NCBI GenBank assembly: GCA_023846275.1 | Contig: CM043877.1 | Coordinates: 17,528,607-17,592,606 of the forward strand | DNA from: Vanilla planifolia | Lineage: Eukaryota > Streptophyta > Magnoliopsida > Asparagales > Orchidaceae | DNA length: 64,000 nt | Direction of reading: 5' to 3' | Shown: piece after piece, positions 1 to 14,000 of the stretch | Layout of the letters: each line of letters begins with the position of its first letter | Numbering within the stretch: position 1 is the stretch's first letter | The notes under the pieces: generated by a model | What the model was told of the DNA's origin: nothing | Databases searched by the model: none | The model's input: the letters and a program-made list of their open reading frames with translations, nothing else | Translations under genes and position numbers: made by a program

Positions 1-1977
1 TGAACTACCAACTTCCTCCTTATTTGTCCTTATTTATCCTCAACTAATATGTCATGACCTAGCAAACTATTGATCCATTGATTAATTTGGTAAAAAAAAA
101 ACTAATCGTTGTCCTCAAAAAGCACTTACACATCTTAAGGCTATCACATCATACATTTATACTAACAACATTCTCTCCCATTTAATATATGCCTTTACCA
201 AGAAATTTGATAGTAGTTTTTCCTTGTTAGGTGCAAAAATGACCAATGAGAAGATTTGGGTCAAATTAAGGAAAGTGCATAGCCATCACTTTCTTCTATA
301 ATTGAATGAGTTTCAATCCCTATCACAGCAATTTCTTGAACTTATAATAGACTTACATACCCTATCCCAATTAAAAAATAGGGTAAGTTTGGGAGGATTG
401 GATTGAAACATGCATAGCTTGCTCATGGATTACATGAATAGCTTCAATCACACTCTAATCAATCTCAATGGATTACATATAGACATTTTTTTGTTGGTTT
501 CATGGATAATTTTTGAAATTTTTATCCCTAACCCAGTGAATCCATTTGGGTAACAACTTGAATATTACTCCCCTGTTCTTATCAATCCTATAAGCAACAT
601 TTACAATCAATCATAATAATAATTTAGTTATCAATATGCCAATGGCACTTATTCTTTTAATATGTCACCTAAATTAAAAAAAGTGAGATTGAAAACCCAA
701 AGAGATGCTATTATACAAATGTCACCTTTTCAATAAAATGCATATTTGCAAGTTCAAGCATTTGCTTCCTTGTTAACTCAGGTATATATACTCCAATGAT
801 TATTGTCTACAAATCAAATATAAATCAAGTCTAGCTTAGTTTTAATAAATTAAAAATACATATTATAGTATATCATTTCATAAATAACTATTTAAAGAAA
901 TCACAACAAAAAAAAAACAACAATTCAAAGCTAAACTGATGCCATACAATAATAGACATTGTAACAATACGTTCTTTAAAGATTCTCTTAAGATGTTTAC
1001 AAGTCTCTAATTACTTACCAATAAATGAAATATAAACAAATTTTATTTAAAAAACCTTTTAAAGAACTTGCATTTTGAACTCTAATAAACGATTTTGATA
1101 AATTAACAAAAACTTCTATGTTTGCAACATGCAATTGTTTAGAAGGACAAAACTAAAATTCATGCATTTTTATGTAGAGAAAATGATGGAAAGTTCTATC
1201 AAAATTGATGGTGCAAACATAACAGAGAAAGAAAAGATGGAGAAACAAACCATCTTATTCCTTAAGAGAGTAAGAGGTATACATTAACATAACACTATGC
1301 ACATGCACAAAGAGAGTAAAATTGCCTAGACCAAAAAATGGGATTGGTCACTAATACCTTTCTAAAACAGTATACACAAGCACAAATTCGATAATTTATC
1401 CAAATTATTGACACCAATCTTTCTATTTCATTCAAAGACTTAATTATACAAAACAAACCATGATAATAAAATTAAAAATCTAACAAATTTATCCAAATCT
1501 TAACAAACTAATCTCAATCCCAATAATTTTAAAAATAAAATCAAACAACTAATCTAATCAAACAAAATAACTTTAAACCTAAATTTAAATGACTTACATA
1601 ATAAATTTAAATAAAACTTCAAATAAAAAATTATTCTAATAAATTTAATCTCAAATCTAAAACTTAAATTTATTAATCTGAACAATTCTAAAATCAAAAA
1701 CTAAATAATAGTCTATCACAAATTTAAAATTACATTTAAATGATTTAAATATTAATTTCAATAAAAAGCAAATGGAAAAAATAAACCAAATAAATTTAAA
1801 TTCAAATTTAAAATTTAGATTTTAAAATTTATAAATTATTTTAAAAAAAACTACACAAATAATATTAAAAAAACTTACCCAAATTATAAAGCATAACCAT
1901 GACAAGATCATGAAAGAATCACAGAAAACATGTAATTTCAGTCATTAATCTTATAGAAATACAAAAATAAAATATAC
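1..1977. other. AT-rich non-coding edge, probable intron 15 of the coiled-coil gene
   Basis: No convincing exon is visible on either strand. From about 1430 to 1900 the sequence is extremely A/T-rich, with many short overlapping words such as aaatttaaat. It follows a good donor (ggga|gtatat, minus strand) at the end of the last recognisable coiled-coil exon, so it is best read as intron. An alternative is that exon 15 is unspliced and terminates at the TGA at 1938-1940, adding 14 residues that look non-conserved. Positions 200-420 have a faint Gag-like look in translation, too weak to call. Confidence 0.5.
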
Positions 1978-2048
1978 TCCCGTAATATCTGATATTCACG
2001 TTTCAGCTGTGCTAATTCCATTAGAGCTTCCATCTTTTCTTTCATAAC
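1978..2048 (-). CDS. Coiled-coil gene exon 15 (last visible)
   Basis: Residues 432-455 include EKMEALMELAQLKREYQIL. The acceptor is attgcag. The best donor is ggga|gtatat at 1978. Without splicing, the frame stops at 1938-1940. Homologues as I remember them continue beyond this point, so I favour splicing to an exon left of the window. Confidence 0.75.
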
Positions 2049-5000
2049 CTGCAATAATTGAGAACAAACACTAAATTAGGTTATCAAAATCAAAACCTAT
2101 CTTATGATTAGAAGAAAAAACACGAATGTGCAAAAAAAAAGACAAACATATAGATAATTTTTTGTTGGTTTGCTTGTATATAAGCATAAAAGCATCATGC
2201 CATTTTACCAGTTACCTAATAGCTACTACACATTTAAACAATAAAACCCATCTTTCTCATTGCATATGAAAACCAAGAAAACCTTCCCAACATTTAAAGT
2301 TCTATAGGTTTTTGTAATTGAAATCACCATGTTATTAATTTAGTTACTTCGTCAGCTTAAAGGTAGACTAATAATAAAAAAATGTAATTTGGTTGCTTTG
2401 TTAGCTTAAAGGTAAGATTGAATTGTGAAAACCTACTATGATTCAACCTACAAAGGTTAAATTAGAATCTATGAAAGCTAGAAATTACTTGAGATAAGTT
2501 TTGTTGGAGCTCTTCCATCTTATTCTGCATAGCAATGTTCATTTCTCTCTCCAATAGATGTCTTTCTTCTTGCTGTGACAATAGCAACAATGCAGCAACC
2601 TGGTATCAAACAAATGTGTAGCAGATAAATTTTAATGCTATTTAAATCCCCCACTCTCTTCATGTCCATATTTTTGTTTGTGTAATGACGGGGAATGCAA
2701 AAGTTTTGGCAAAAAATAAGAATAACAAAAATAAGTTTGTGGCTAGAAGAAAAGTGGGAAGCCTAACTTTTTCATGCAAAGCCTGGGAAAGAGCATCTGA
2801 TACATCAGGTATTCTTCTTTCTATAACGGTTGATAAAGGAGTATCAATCTCCTAAATTAACCCAAATAATTAACAAGTTAGTTAATGCTATCAAAAGATG
2901 ATAACATATAACAAAACTTTAGTTTACCATTTCTCAGTTCACAAGAAAATCTTTTAGAGCCTTAGCCCTTAAAGCATTAAAATTAATTACAATCAACAAT
3001 TTAAAATTAAATTCAATCAATACTACATCTTCAATCAATTTCATCACAACAACAAATAATCCAAAATGACAACAAAATAGACAAACAAAACCTCCAAAAA
3101 AATAAAATCTTTTCCAAATCGAGACCTAGCCAACAAACTCTAGCAGATTGACAACAACAGCAGCCATGAATGAGTAATAAAAAGTTACTCATAAGACAAC
3201 AAGACAAAAATATACTCACAAAAAAGCTAAATAAATTTCACTAAAACTAAAAAACTCCAAAAAGAGGGTTCAACATCAAAGGAAGTTTAAGGATAAATAA
3301 TGATTGGTTCTTTGAGTACCAAATCCACTTTTGGAACTAACAGAATGTAGCAGTTTGTTATTTTAACAAAATTGGTCTAAGCATCATCTTTCACATTTGT
3401 TAAACCTCCTTTGTAATAGATTTATAGCACACCTACTTCAAAAAACCCCCCAAGGATCATACCATATTATATGTGGAAGCTTGAAGCAATTTTGTTCTTA
3501 GAAAGAAAAATATTATTAAGTCAATATATAGGATTTTCCACATAGCTTAAATTAGTCTATAGGCAATCATTGTAACATTATTCACTAATAGAGCACTTAT
3601 GAACAACATAACAATGTTATCTCAAAAACACTAAGCACTATAAAAAAAAAACATACAAATTCTTAGCAATGTAACAATGGAGCTTAACTACAAAAAAAAT
3701 AAAGACAACACAACTTCTAGAGAAACATAAATACTAACCTCTTCTTCTTCTCGAAGTAATTATCACTAAGCATCATTGTTATTCCCTCACACGGCATAAA
3801 ACATTTTATATTGACAATACAACAATATTTAACAAATAGGGTTGACATCGAAATTTTGTTATCACATTTGGCTAGTTACATCCCATTATTTATGAGCAAC
3901 GTGTATTCTAGCCAACAAGGGAGCCCAATTAATTTCAAAGCATATAAGGCTTCATGTTAAATATCAAATAAGAATAAACAATTTCAACAATAAAACAGAT
4001 TACAATTATTTAAAATAATCCAAAAGTTGCAAACAATAAAACCATTTTGAAAATATAAAGGTATGTCCATATGATGTTGAATCATCAAAACATATCAAAC
4101 AGTGTGTATTTATGCTATTATACTAAGGAGCCATAGTACAGTTCCGTTGCTCATTTCCCTTGGAAAATCAGAATTTTCACCAATACATATATTTCCCAAG
4201 CAAAAGCCATTATTAAGTTCCTCCTCAATATGAAATAAAAAATTGGAACAGGTTTTTATGAAACATAATTGAAGCTTTCTAAGAAGAAATCAAGTGAGAA
4301 AATTACACAAGTCACCAAAATACACATTTGATTTATCTAAGATGTTCTTTTCAATCAAGTAGTAGTGAAATAGCCAACCAAGATCATAAAAAGGAAGAAC
4401 AGCTCATAACAACACAAATAACAATTATGACCAAGATTTGTTTTTTTATGGAAGACACAATGCCCATAAACCTACCTCACATATGATGCTCGAGTCAATA
4501 GCATCAATAACATTACCATCTTTGAAATCGTTGTCTCCAGACAGATGTTTGGCTTCCACAACTGGAACATTGTGCTTTTGCTCACAGCTCATAAGAAATT
4601 GATTTAATCTTTCCTGGAATTCAAGAAGCAATGCCTTCATGTAGGACATTTCTCCATCTAATATTTTCATAATCTCAATTCTTTGTTGACTATGAATATG
4701 ATGCAGGGATGATATCCCACTTTCAAACATTTTAATCAACTGCAACTGCACATCAGGAAAGAATTGATAAAATAGAAATCTAAAAAAAAACAAAATTCAA
4801 GCAAACACAAGAGTGCTAAATTAACAAAATAAAATAAAATCCATACTTGTTTTTTCTCATGTAAGCGAGCATTTCTTTTCAAATGTTGCTCAATCTGGAG
4901 TCCCTATAAATTCGCACATGAAAAGGAAAATAACTATCACACAAATGCAAGAATAATAACCCAAATTTATCCAACAACATAAAAGTTACCATTCGCAAAT

Positions 5001-8000
5001 TGCTTTGCATTTTTTCCATGGCTTGCTTCTGTGAATCTAATTCTTCTTCTAAGGAAGCCTGCACAAAAAGACTTTAAGGATAGGGTACACATAATAAGGA
5101 TTATGTTAAATATTTTATGAAAAAGGGTAAAGTTAATATTGTTTGTTGCATCAGCAGAAGACAAGATGAAATTTTTGTGAGCACCAAAGTATAATATTTC
5201 AAATTTGAAGTTTTTATGCAATTCTAATTTCATAAACAAACGAATAATTTCCATGACTACATCAAAGTATTTAGAGCAATGATAGCAATTCAGGTTTTAA
5301 TAAATTTGATTAAAAAAAGGTGATCAGAAGGTTGATATTACCGACATCTAATCACTTCTAGGAAAAATAAAAGAGATTCAAATCAGTAGCACTCTATGCA
5401 CAAATGTTCGGGAAATATTGAAAAATAAGAACTATTGTAAGTAATAGTAAATCTTTTCAGATGTTGTTCCTAAAATTTGAACTTTTCAACTTTAGGTCAG
5501 ATGGCAGCATTCTTTACAATTCTATTAAAATTCCAGTTATATAACATAGTAAAAATCAACATGAAGTAGAACATGAAAACATAAAAAAGTGGCATATACA
5601 AAAGATATAAAAATTCACCATTCCTACTCTTATTTGAAAAAATTCAAAGCAAATTAATTATACGATAAATAATTTGATACTTTACCATTTAAAAGTAATA
5701 AAATTATTTTTTAAATGCGAATTTAAGAATTTCAGATTATTATTCACAATATACGCAATGATAACAATCAATCTATCTAATTTTTTCACTTTTTTATTTA
5801 AAAAGAAACAATATCAGATACTTACTTTCTAGGCACAGATTTTAGTTTAGATATCAAAGCAAGCATCAATAATTGACAAAATTTTAAAATTAAAAAGAAA
5901 TAAAATAGCTCTCCCATGCAACTGAAAAACTTGAGGTTTTTCTGAATGTTTGATAATTTTGGTTGGTGGAAGAGAAGGCAACATTTGTTTAGTTGAACTA
6001 AAGTCAACCAACATTTTTAAATCTTAAGCATCAAAACAAAGTTTTAGCTTTGTCGGAATAAGATGCAGCTTCCATTACCTATTGATCAACTGTTCAAATA
6101 CAAAGACAAATTACTAAACAATAATTAGACTAAATTAAAGGTTGAAGATTGAATCATTACTAATATGCGAATTTAAAATGTCTGCCATTTGAAAATTAAA
6201 CTGCATTTAAATGACGCAGACATTAGAGTATCAACAACCATTTAACAGGATAGTAGGGTTTTCATAGTAAAACTATACGGATGATGAACCAAAGCTTACA
6301 ATATAAGCTAAAGTAGTGGATCTATTGTTGTTGTCGAAAGTCCATCTATCTGGGGAATCATCAAGAAGGCAAGAGCACATGCTCTGCCAAGCATCATGTA
6401 CAGATGATCCACCATCTCTGTCACGAATCATACAAAACTTATCGATAACCTACAAATATAAAAAAGCTATTTATCAAGGTCAAAAAAGTTACAAAATAGA
6501 AATAAAAACAAAAATTATACGCAATCTTGATGGAAAAGATACATATGCCACTTAATCTAAGAACAAGAAAGCAGTCACACCAACAAACAAAAAGGACCCC
6601 ATATACAGAAACTTATACCTTTCTCGTCGAGCAATGCAAGCAAGTTTAGGGACATTAAGAACTAAGGACCCCATCTGAAAAGAAGTAAATAATGACTACA
6701 AATTTGTTTGGGCGTGCTTTTCAAAAGCAAGTATTGGCTCCTTTTGTGTTTCAATAGTAGTAGTTGCCAAAAGAACTCCTGTGAAGAAGTATTTTAGCTA
6801 GTTATATCAAACAAATTTTTCATAAGAAACCTTTTAGAAAACAACTATCATTACAATTTTCAACCACAAGATTTCTCTGAATGGAAACCTAGGAAAAACT
6901 ATAAATGTTGTACTTTATTAGAAAATAATGCATTCTGAAATGAGAAACACATTAGGAAAATAAGTTCCATTGAAGAAGCAAAGGACAAAGTCAAGTGCCA
7001 CAACTTGGAGATCTTAAGCTTGCAACCTCTTAATAGGATTTCTTTTTACCCCATTTCTTATAGGAATGCATAAGCAAAAAATAATTGATGAAGTCAAAAA
7101 GCCTCTCCAAAATTGGTCAACTTAATCAAGCGAGCAATTCATTGAATCTTAACTCTTGCTTTCCCAAACTTGTTGAACTTAAATCAACCTTATAAAGGGT
7201 AAAGGAAGTTTCTTTGCCAAAAGTATAACCAAAACATCCATAAAATATTCTGACTAACAGTCTAGAAAAAAAATTGAAGGGAACAACAATGCCCACTAAA
7301 GTTTAAGGTGCACCAAACCTAAATGTGGCATAACATCCAACAAGCCTACGATTGTACTAATACAATTTTTAAGCACCAGAATGTCAAAACACCAAATCGC
7401 AATTTGAATGTCAATCTAAAGCAAGAAATGTTGTTAATGCAATAGACAAAAAAAGCGTCTTTTTCCTATCAACCCTTCAATTTTATGCTATTTTATGGGT
7501 GAACTAGGGTAGGGAATTGCAAAACCTACAACTTTCTAGTCACACTCCTCCAAAGAGCTATAATGAGGAATTGCTTGCACATGTGGTGATTACCAACTCT
7601 CCCACAACTTTTACGAACACTAAAATCATTTTTTTAAAATTTTCATATGGTTAAGACATCGAGATCACATAACTATCCTTAAGAAATGATGAGGAACCAG
7701 GCTTTTATTAATCATTTGTCTTTTGGAGAAATGATTGCCTCTTTTACTAGTTGCAACGTAAACAAGCTTATTAACAGGTAATTGGAATTTGTTTAAATTC
7801 CTTTAGCATGGCCCACATTACAAGGCTTCATTTTCTTCAATCTCTTGCTAATGATGGATATTTAGACATGCTTATCAAGATTTTTTTGTACAGTCAATGA
7901 TGTCTGTAGATCTATGTAAAGCATGATTTCTAGTCATGTTAATTACCTTGACTATGGTTGAAGGAAATTTTAATTGGATTCTCGATCAAAAGAAGAAAAA

Positions 8001-11000
8001 AGAGATGATAGACTTAAACTTCAAGAGTTTTATGCTACGAGTTTCTTAATTTCACAATGCAAAATGACTTGAATGATCTTTAATTTGAAGCTTCTAAGTT
8101 TACCTAGTGCAACAAGGAAAAATAGTGTGAATATGTGTCAAACTTGATTGAGTGTTCAAGAATTCTGTAGTTCATATGTCTACCTTGATTTCTCAAGATA
8201 ATTGCCAAAGATTGTTTCTAAGCATTATCTTCTATTGACTCATGCCACAAGCCTAGCCTTCATGTGATAAGTTTGATGAGTCAACAAGTATTTCCACAAG
8301 GCCAAGACCTAACTCCCTCATGATGTCCTTCACTTTGTTTTAATCCGTAAGCATGTTCAAATTATGCATGCCTTGAAGCTTTGGAGCAAATAGACCTTGT
8401 TGGATCATTAGAGTTGAGGATTGCTAACTTGTAGTAATAAAAGATCGATAAAGCCAATCTTCCCCTTGATAAGCACCACCTCCTCCAACTAGTGTCCAAA
8501 CTTTATATTGCACTGACCATGATTGAGAAATGGCAATTGCAACAAAGATCCAATGGATGATGCTTGCTGGCTTTAATAGATTATTTTTTTCCATTGAAGG
8601 ATACTTTGACAAAAAAAATGCCAATTATTTTGTTTTGTTTTTGGATCAAGAAGATTGTAGGTTAAGGATGAATCAAGCATTTATAGGCTCCTCCAAGACT
8701 TCTATAGCAAGAAATTGAATTTGACTATTTCACTTAACCTTAGGTTTGACCTTCCTTTCCTTGACCATTTATTAATTTCAATAACATCACAAACGAGGAG
8801 CATCATAACATTGCTTTTTCTTAGCAAATAATTAGGCTTCAAAAGTGGATGAGATCACTGGTTCCTAGAATTTCACTAAGGTAAATAGCAATTATGTTAT
8901 CAGAGCATCTTACATTTTTTTAACACAAAGATGCCCCAAAGGTAGAAAGATGCATTGATAGTTCTCATTTCCAAGGTGAAAGAATAGACAAGCCCAATCC
9001 TTTACGGCCAACAAGTCTTTGCAACCAACCTACAAGGTCATACATAAGATACTAATACATAGAATAGGAATAAATAAGCCCCAGCATCTTTACTTGAAGT
9101 ATGTCTTTGTTTTGGGGAGAGGTATGACTAACAATTATTTTTTGGAACAAGAACACTTTCATAAACTAATTTGTTCGTCTATCTCTAAGGTCACAAACAA
9201 GCCCAATATATTCCACTTTATTGGTCTTTACAAGTCAACCTACAAGATCATAGCTAAGGTATTGGCCAACAAATTAAGGAGCCTTTTGGGCCCTTCTATT
9301 GCACATTAGTAATGTGCCTTTGTTTAAGGGGCATATAGTTGACAACTATTTTTTGGACCAATAAATCTTTCCTAAGATCACTTCATCTTCCTTAAATTGT
9401 CTTGTGGCAGTTAAGATAGACACAAAGCAAGTATATGATGGGATAAGATGGAACTTTCTTCTTTTGATGCTCTACCACTTCGATTTTCTAGAGAAGAGAT
9501 ATAAATAAATAAATGTGAAAAAATCCAAATATGCACTAAAATACTTTAACTAGATTTTGAGATTCAATATAGTTGTCTCTTCTCATGTAGCAAAAGATGG
9601 AGAGATAAGACACTCGATATTGAAGTTTCTCATTCTACACCCTAAAGTTCCATTTATTTTTATGCTAAAAATATGCTTCTTCTTACACTAGCAATTTCCT
9701 CGACCTCTTGGACTACTTGGGATAGCTTACCATAGCTCATTTCTAGTAACAAAGAAACTAAAAAAATCATTTGACTTTTTAGCAAGAAAACCTTGACAAA
9801 GAGGAGAAAAATGACCATAAATAAGTTTGGGTTTTATCAGCATAAGAAGTACTGATATTTGGGCATCCCTCATACTAGTTAACAACCTTCCTTGATTGTG
9901 TCTTTACGATTGATGTTCTCAAAGCCTAGATTTCTACTTGCGGATACATTCACTTCTACTAGCACTCATTACCATTGCGCTCACGCAAATTTTCCTTTAT
10001 TTTCTCTTGCATAACAATGTATATTTAAACCTCTTGGATGCTATTGAGAAGCCAATTAGATCTGATGTGCTAATCAAGAGACATTCCATGTATAGCCTAC
10101 GATAACATGTGTCAACCCAATAGTCCTAATGGTCTTTGGGGTGCACAATTTTAGGCTACAAAGGAATATGCTTGTAGTGATACGGATTTGCAATCGAGGA
10201 TAGTGGGGAATGCCTCAAGAATCTTGGTTGCTACAAACACCTAGATTGACTTCTCTCCCTTTTGTAGGCAATCCACTTACCATGCTAACATGCATCTCCA
10301 TCTAGCAACTATGGTCGAAAATCACTGGAGTTCTAGAACCTGGAATGAACAGACATTAAATCTTTTCTTTTGTACCTTTCTTGCTAATTAGGTTACCACA
10401 ATGCCAAGAAACTCATTTCAACTAGTTGACAAGCTTGTTCAAAATCTTATTGACTAGTTAGAATATCAAATTTGGTCCAGCATGAAAAGATTCCAAGAAC
10501 ACCTTAAGGAGATATTAAAACAAAGAACTTAAAGAGTATATACGATTGGACTTTTAATTGGATAGAAACAACTAGTAGCCAATCCAAATCAAAATGATCT
10601 AAGAAAACTATTCAATTGTCACATATTGTCCATGGCAATAGATAAAAATATGTTGGATGATTTTATGTTCAAGGCAAATAAAAAAATCCAATATGTTAGA
10701 TTAGACCATCTGATTTCACAAGCAACCAAAGGGTATAGGCTTGATTGGCCTATCTAGTCATGAAATTGACTTATTAGCCCTAAATGAACCATTCGACTAG
10801 ATATGAATGTTGAAAGAGGTGGATGTCAATTTGACTATAATTTTAGAATTAAAATAAAGGATTTTTAGATTAGTTAAGGGATAATTTAGAATTTAATCCA
10901 CTAGAAATAGATATTTAAAGAAATTGCTAAAATATTAGACATTAAGATTATTTGTATAAAGTCCATTGTAATTATAAAATGGAGTCTTTTGAGGAAAAAT

Positions 11001-14000
11001 AGACTATCAAGGAAAGTATCTGAAATTCAATAAGAGTAATCTCTTGAGAGTTCTAATGCTAAACTAGAGTTTGGGCTTAAGAGCTTGAAGAAGGGTGCTT
11101 GCCATCTAGGTAATTATTTGGATAAGCTTTTATTGAATGAGTTTGGGAAAGGTTGTTTGAGAGTCATTGGAGGAAAAAGGATTTAGCTCATATACCAAGT
11201 TGGGGTTTTTCTTTAATAAAGTTACAATTTTTTATTTATTTTTATACGTATTTAACTCTATATTGTATATTATTCTAACATCATTATCGTTCTAATACAA
11301 GAGATACTACACTGCCTAAATAAATCCTCTTCAAAGGAAGGCTTACTGGCTAGTAAGATTGATATGAAGTGAGCATTCGATAAAGTGTGATGGAATTTCC
11401 TTTTTCACCTTCTTCATCAATTTGGCATGCTAAATATCTGGATAGCTTAGATCTAAACATTCATCATTTGCATAGATACGGCATCCTCTTCAACAATCAT
11501 CACTTCCTTTAGATTACTACCTCTTATGGTGTTCGTCAAGGGTGTCCTCTATCATCATATCTTTTCACAATCTTGTTGGAAAATATTTCATTTTTCATAC
11601 ATAGAAAAAGAGGCCATCTCTGCCCCTACTAGCATTTGCTTATGCCCCTCATCTCCCAATAATTCCCATTTAGGTCATGCTCTATAGACTAGCAACCTCT
11701 ACCACTTCCAATTCCTTCAAGAGGATCTTTCACACTTATACATCAGTTTCAAGACAAGCAGTAAACTTTACCAAATCTTCTGTGATGTTTAGCAAAGGCA
11801 TGTTGCCTCAATGCAAGAAGATGGCCAATAAACTGGATATGAAACAAGCTAAGAAAATAAAGTACTAGGGCATTCCTTTATCGAAGCATAAGTTTACAGC
11901 ATCAGACTTTTCCTTCCTCATTGAAGCTGTAAAAAATAAAATTTTCACTTAGGCAGTTAGATCATTTTCATTAGTTGGCAGAATCACCTTTTTTTTAATT
12001 CAGTTCTTACAGCAATTTCAGTTTTCAGCATTAGCAAATTACTTATTCCAGCAAAAATCTTTACAGAAACTGAATGCACAATGATAACCTTCATCTAGAG
12101 TGGCTCACATTCGTGTAGATTGGAAAAGGATTATTCAACCAAAAGAATTTAGTAACTTAGGAATCCATCTACTTAAAGCATGGCAAATAACAATGGCGGC
12201 CCTTCACACCCAGCAATTTCTTGCTCGTGACTCAACAATTTGGGCCAATATGCTCCAAGCCAAATATGGCAACAGGAATTCCATATTTGAGCTCAGACGT
12301 TGAGCCTCCTCTACTTGAAAGTTGTTGAGCCTTGCCAGTAAGTTGGAGTTGGATAATTCTATTCGCAGAATTGATAATGGAAAACCCTACTACATTGTGC
12401 CAGTGGCTGACTTAAATATGGAAGCAGATCTGCCACGTGATGTTTCCCCATTCCTTGACAGAAAAGTTGACTGGAACATGCAATTTTTGCATTGTCCTTT
12501 TGGACCGAATAAGGTCAACCTAATCATTCATATTCCAAGAACTAATTTTGGCAAGGGAGATTCTCTTCATTGGTTTAATTCTGATTCAATTAAACATGTT
12601 GGAGCCAACTTTATGCTAAATTCCTACAGCTGGACAGCAATGGCAATAAGATTAGACCTTGGGCAGAGAAAATACAAGTGCAACCAAGAGTGAAAGTTTT
12701 CATTTGGCATGTATGTCATAATGTTGTGCCAACCCTGGACTGGCTGTATGCCCGTGGTCTTGCTACTGGCCAAAATTGCCCATGGGGCTGCAATGCATTT
12801 GAAACATCAGAGCATGCCCTTTGGTCTTGTGATGTTGCCCGCTTGGTTTGGACAGCAATTCTCCACAACGATCACTCTGGCAGTGCTAATATATATGTTA
12901 TGCTTGAAATGGGAAGGTTGCTCCAAACTTTCCCATCTATTATTATTACAGTTACGGTTTTGAGTTTAGAGTCAATTCCCAGAGCACCATAGAGCTCAAA
13001 TGAGCAACCAGCCTATGAATTCACTCGCTAATTTTCCCCTCGTCTAAACTAGGTCAGGCTGAATTCAAGTGGTGGATCACAGTTAATGGTCAAGTTGGTG
13101 GCATTATAGTTCTTCAAAATCATAATAACAAGTTGCTATTAGCATTGAGAGACAAACCCATATTATCTCATTCAACATTCTTGAGCTTAAGATGCACGGG
13201 AGGTAGCTTAGGTAGTTTACCCGCAAGTCTCTAAGGATAATTTGTATTACTATGTGGTGATGATGCAACTAATATGTCTAGAATTACAACACAAGAAGCC
13301 AAGGTCAACAAATTGGACATATATTTATTGAGATTTGCCTTGTTTTAGAAACTAAAATGTCAATCATTCCATAGAAACGAAAATTGTGTAGCGTATTTTG
13401 TTGCTCACATAACCATTTTTTACGAATCCTGTGAGTTGAGGGAATTCCATCACACTTGTTATTCGTATTATCCTGTCATAAGACATCAGTTTTTTTAACT
13501 AAAACAAAAGAAAAGTAGGTTATAATCTTCTTTTACAAAACCACTAAATAACAAACAATGCATTGTTGTTTCAGAGACGTTATCTTTTCAAATTAAATGG
13601 CATTAGATTGCTATATGGGTTTTTTTTTAATATTAATATTTTATCCACCCAAAAAAATGTTTACAAAATCTTAAAGTGCACTTTACAATTACTTTTTCTC
13701 AAATAAAAGCAAATATCCATTTACGCTTGTGCAAATACACGAAAAAGGAGAATGAACATATATAATCAATAAAAGTTAAAAGAGCACATTAAAAATAGTA
13801 ATTCATAGATAGTTAATAGAAAACTATAAATGGAATTAACATAAATCATTTTATTTCTTGTTCAAGAGTATTGTAAAAATTATTTACAAAGATTTATATA
13901 TTTATCTTCATTTCTATGTCAATTTCTTTATGAGGTAAACTTAATGCCAACAAGGATTCATGAGGGTTGAAGAGAAAAAGAGAAAAACAAGAGTGAAAAA

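Noticed and set aside
1..420. Possible copia Gag remnant at the left edge
   Set aside because: A few Leu/His-rich words resemble Gag helices, but there is no ordered motif set.
8424..8718. Short open frames on both strands near 8.5 kb
   Set aside because: They fall inside LINE remnant A and show no independent gene features.
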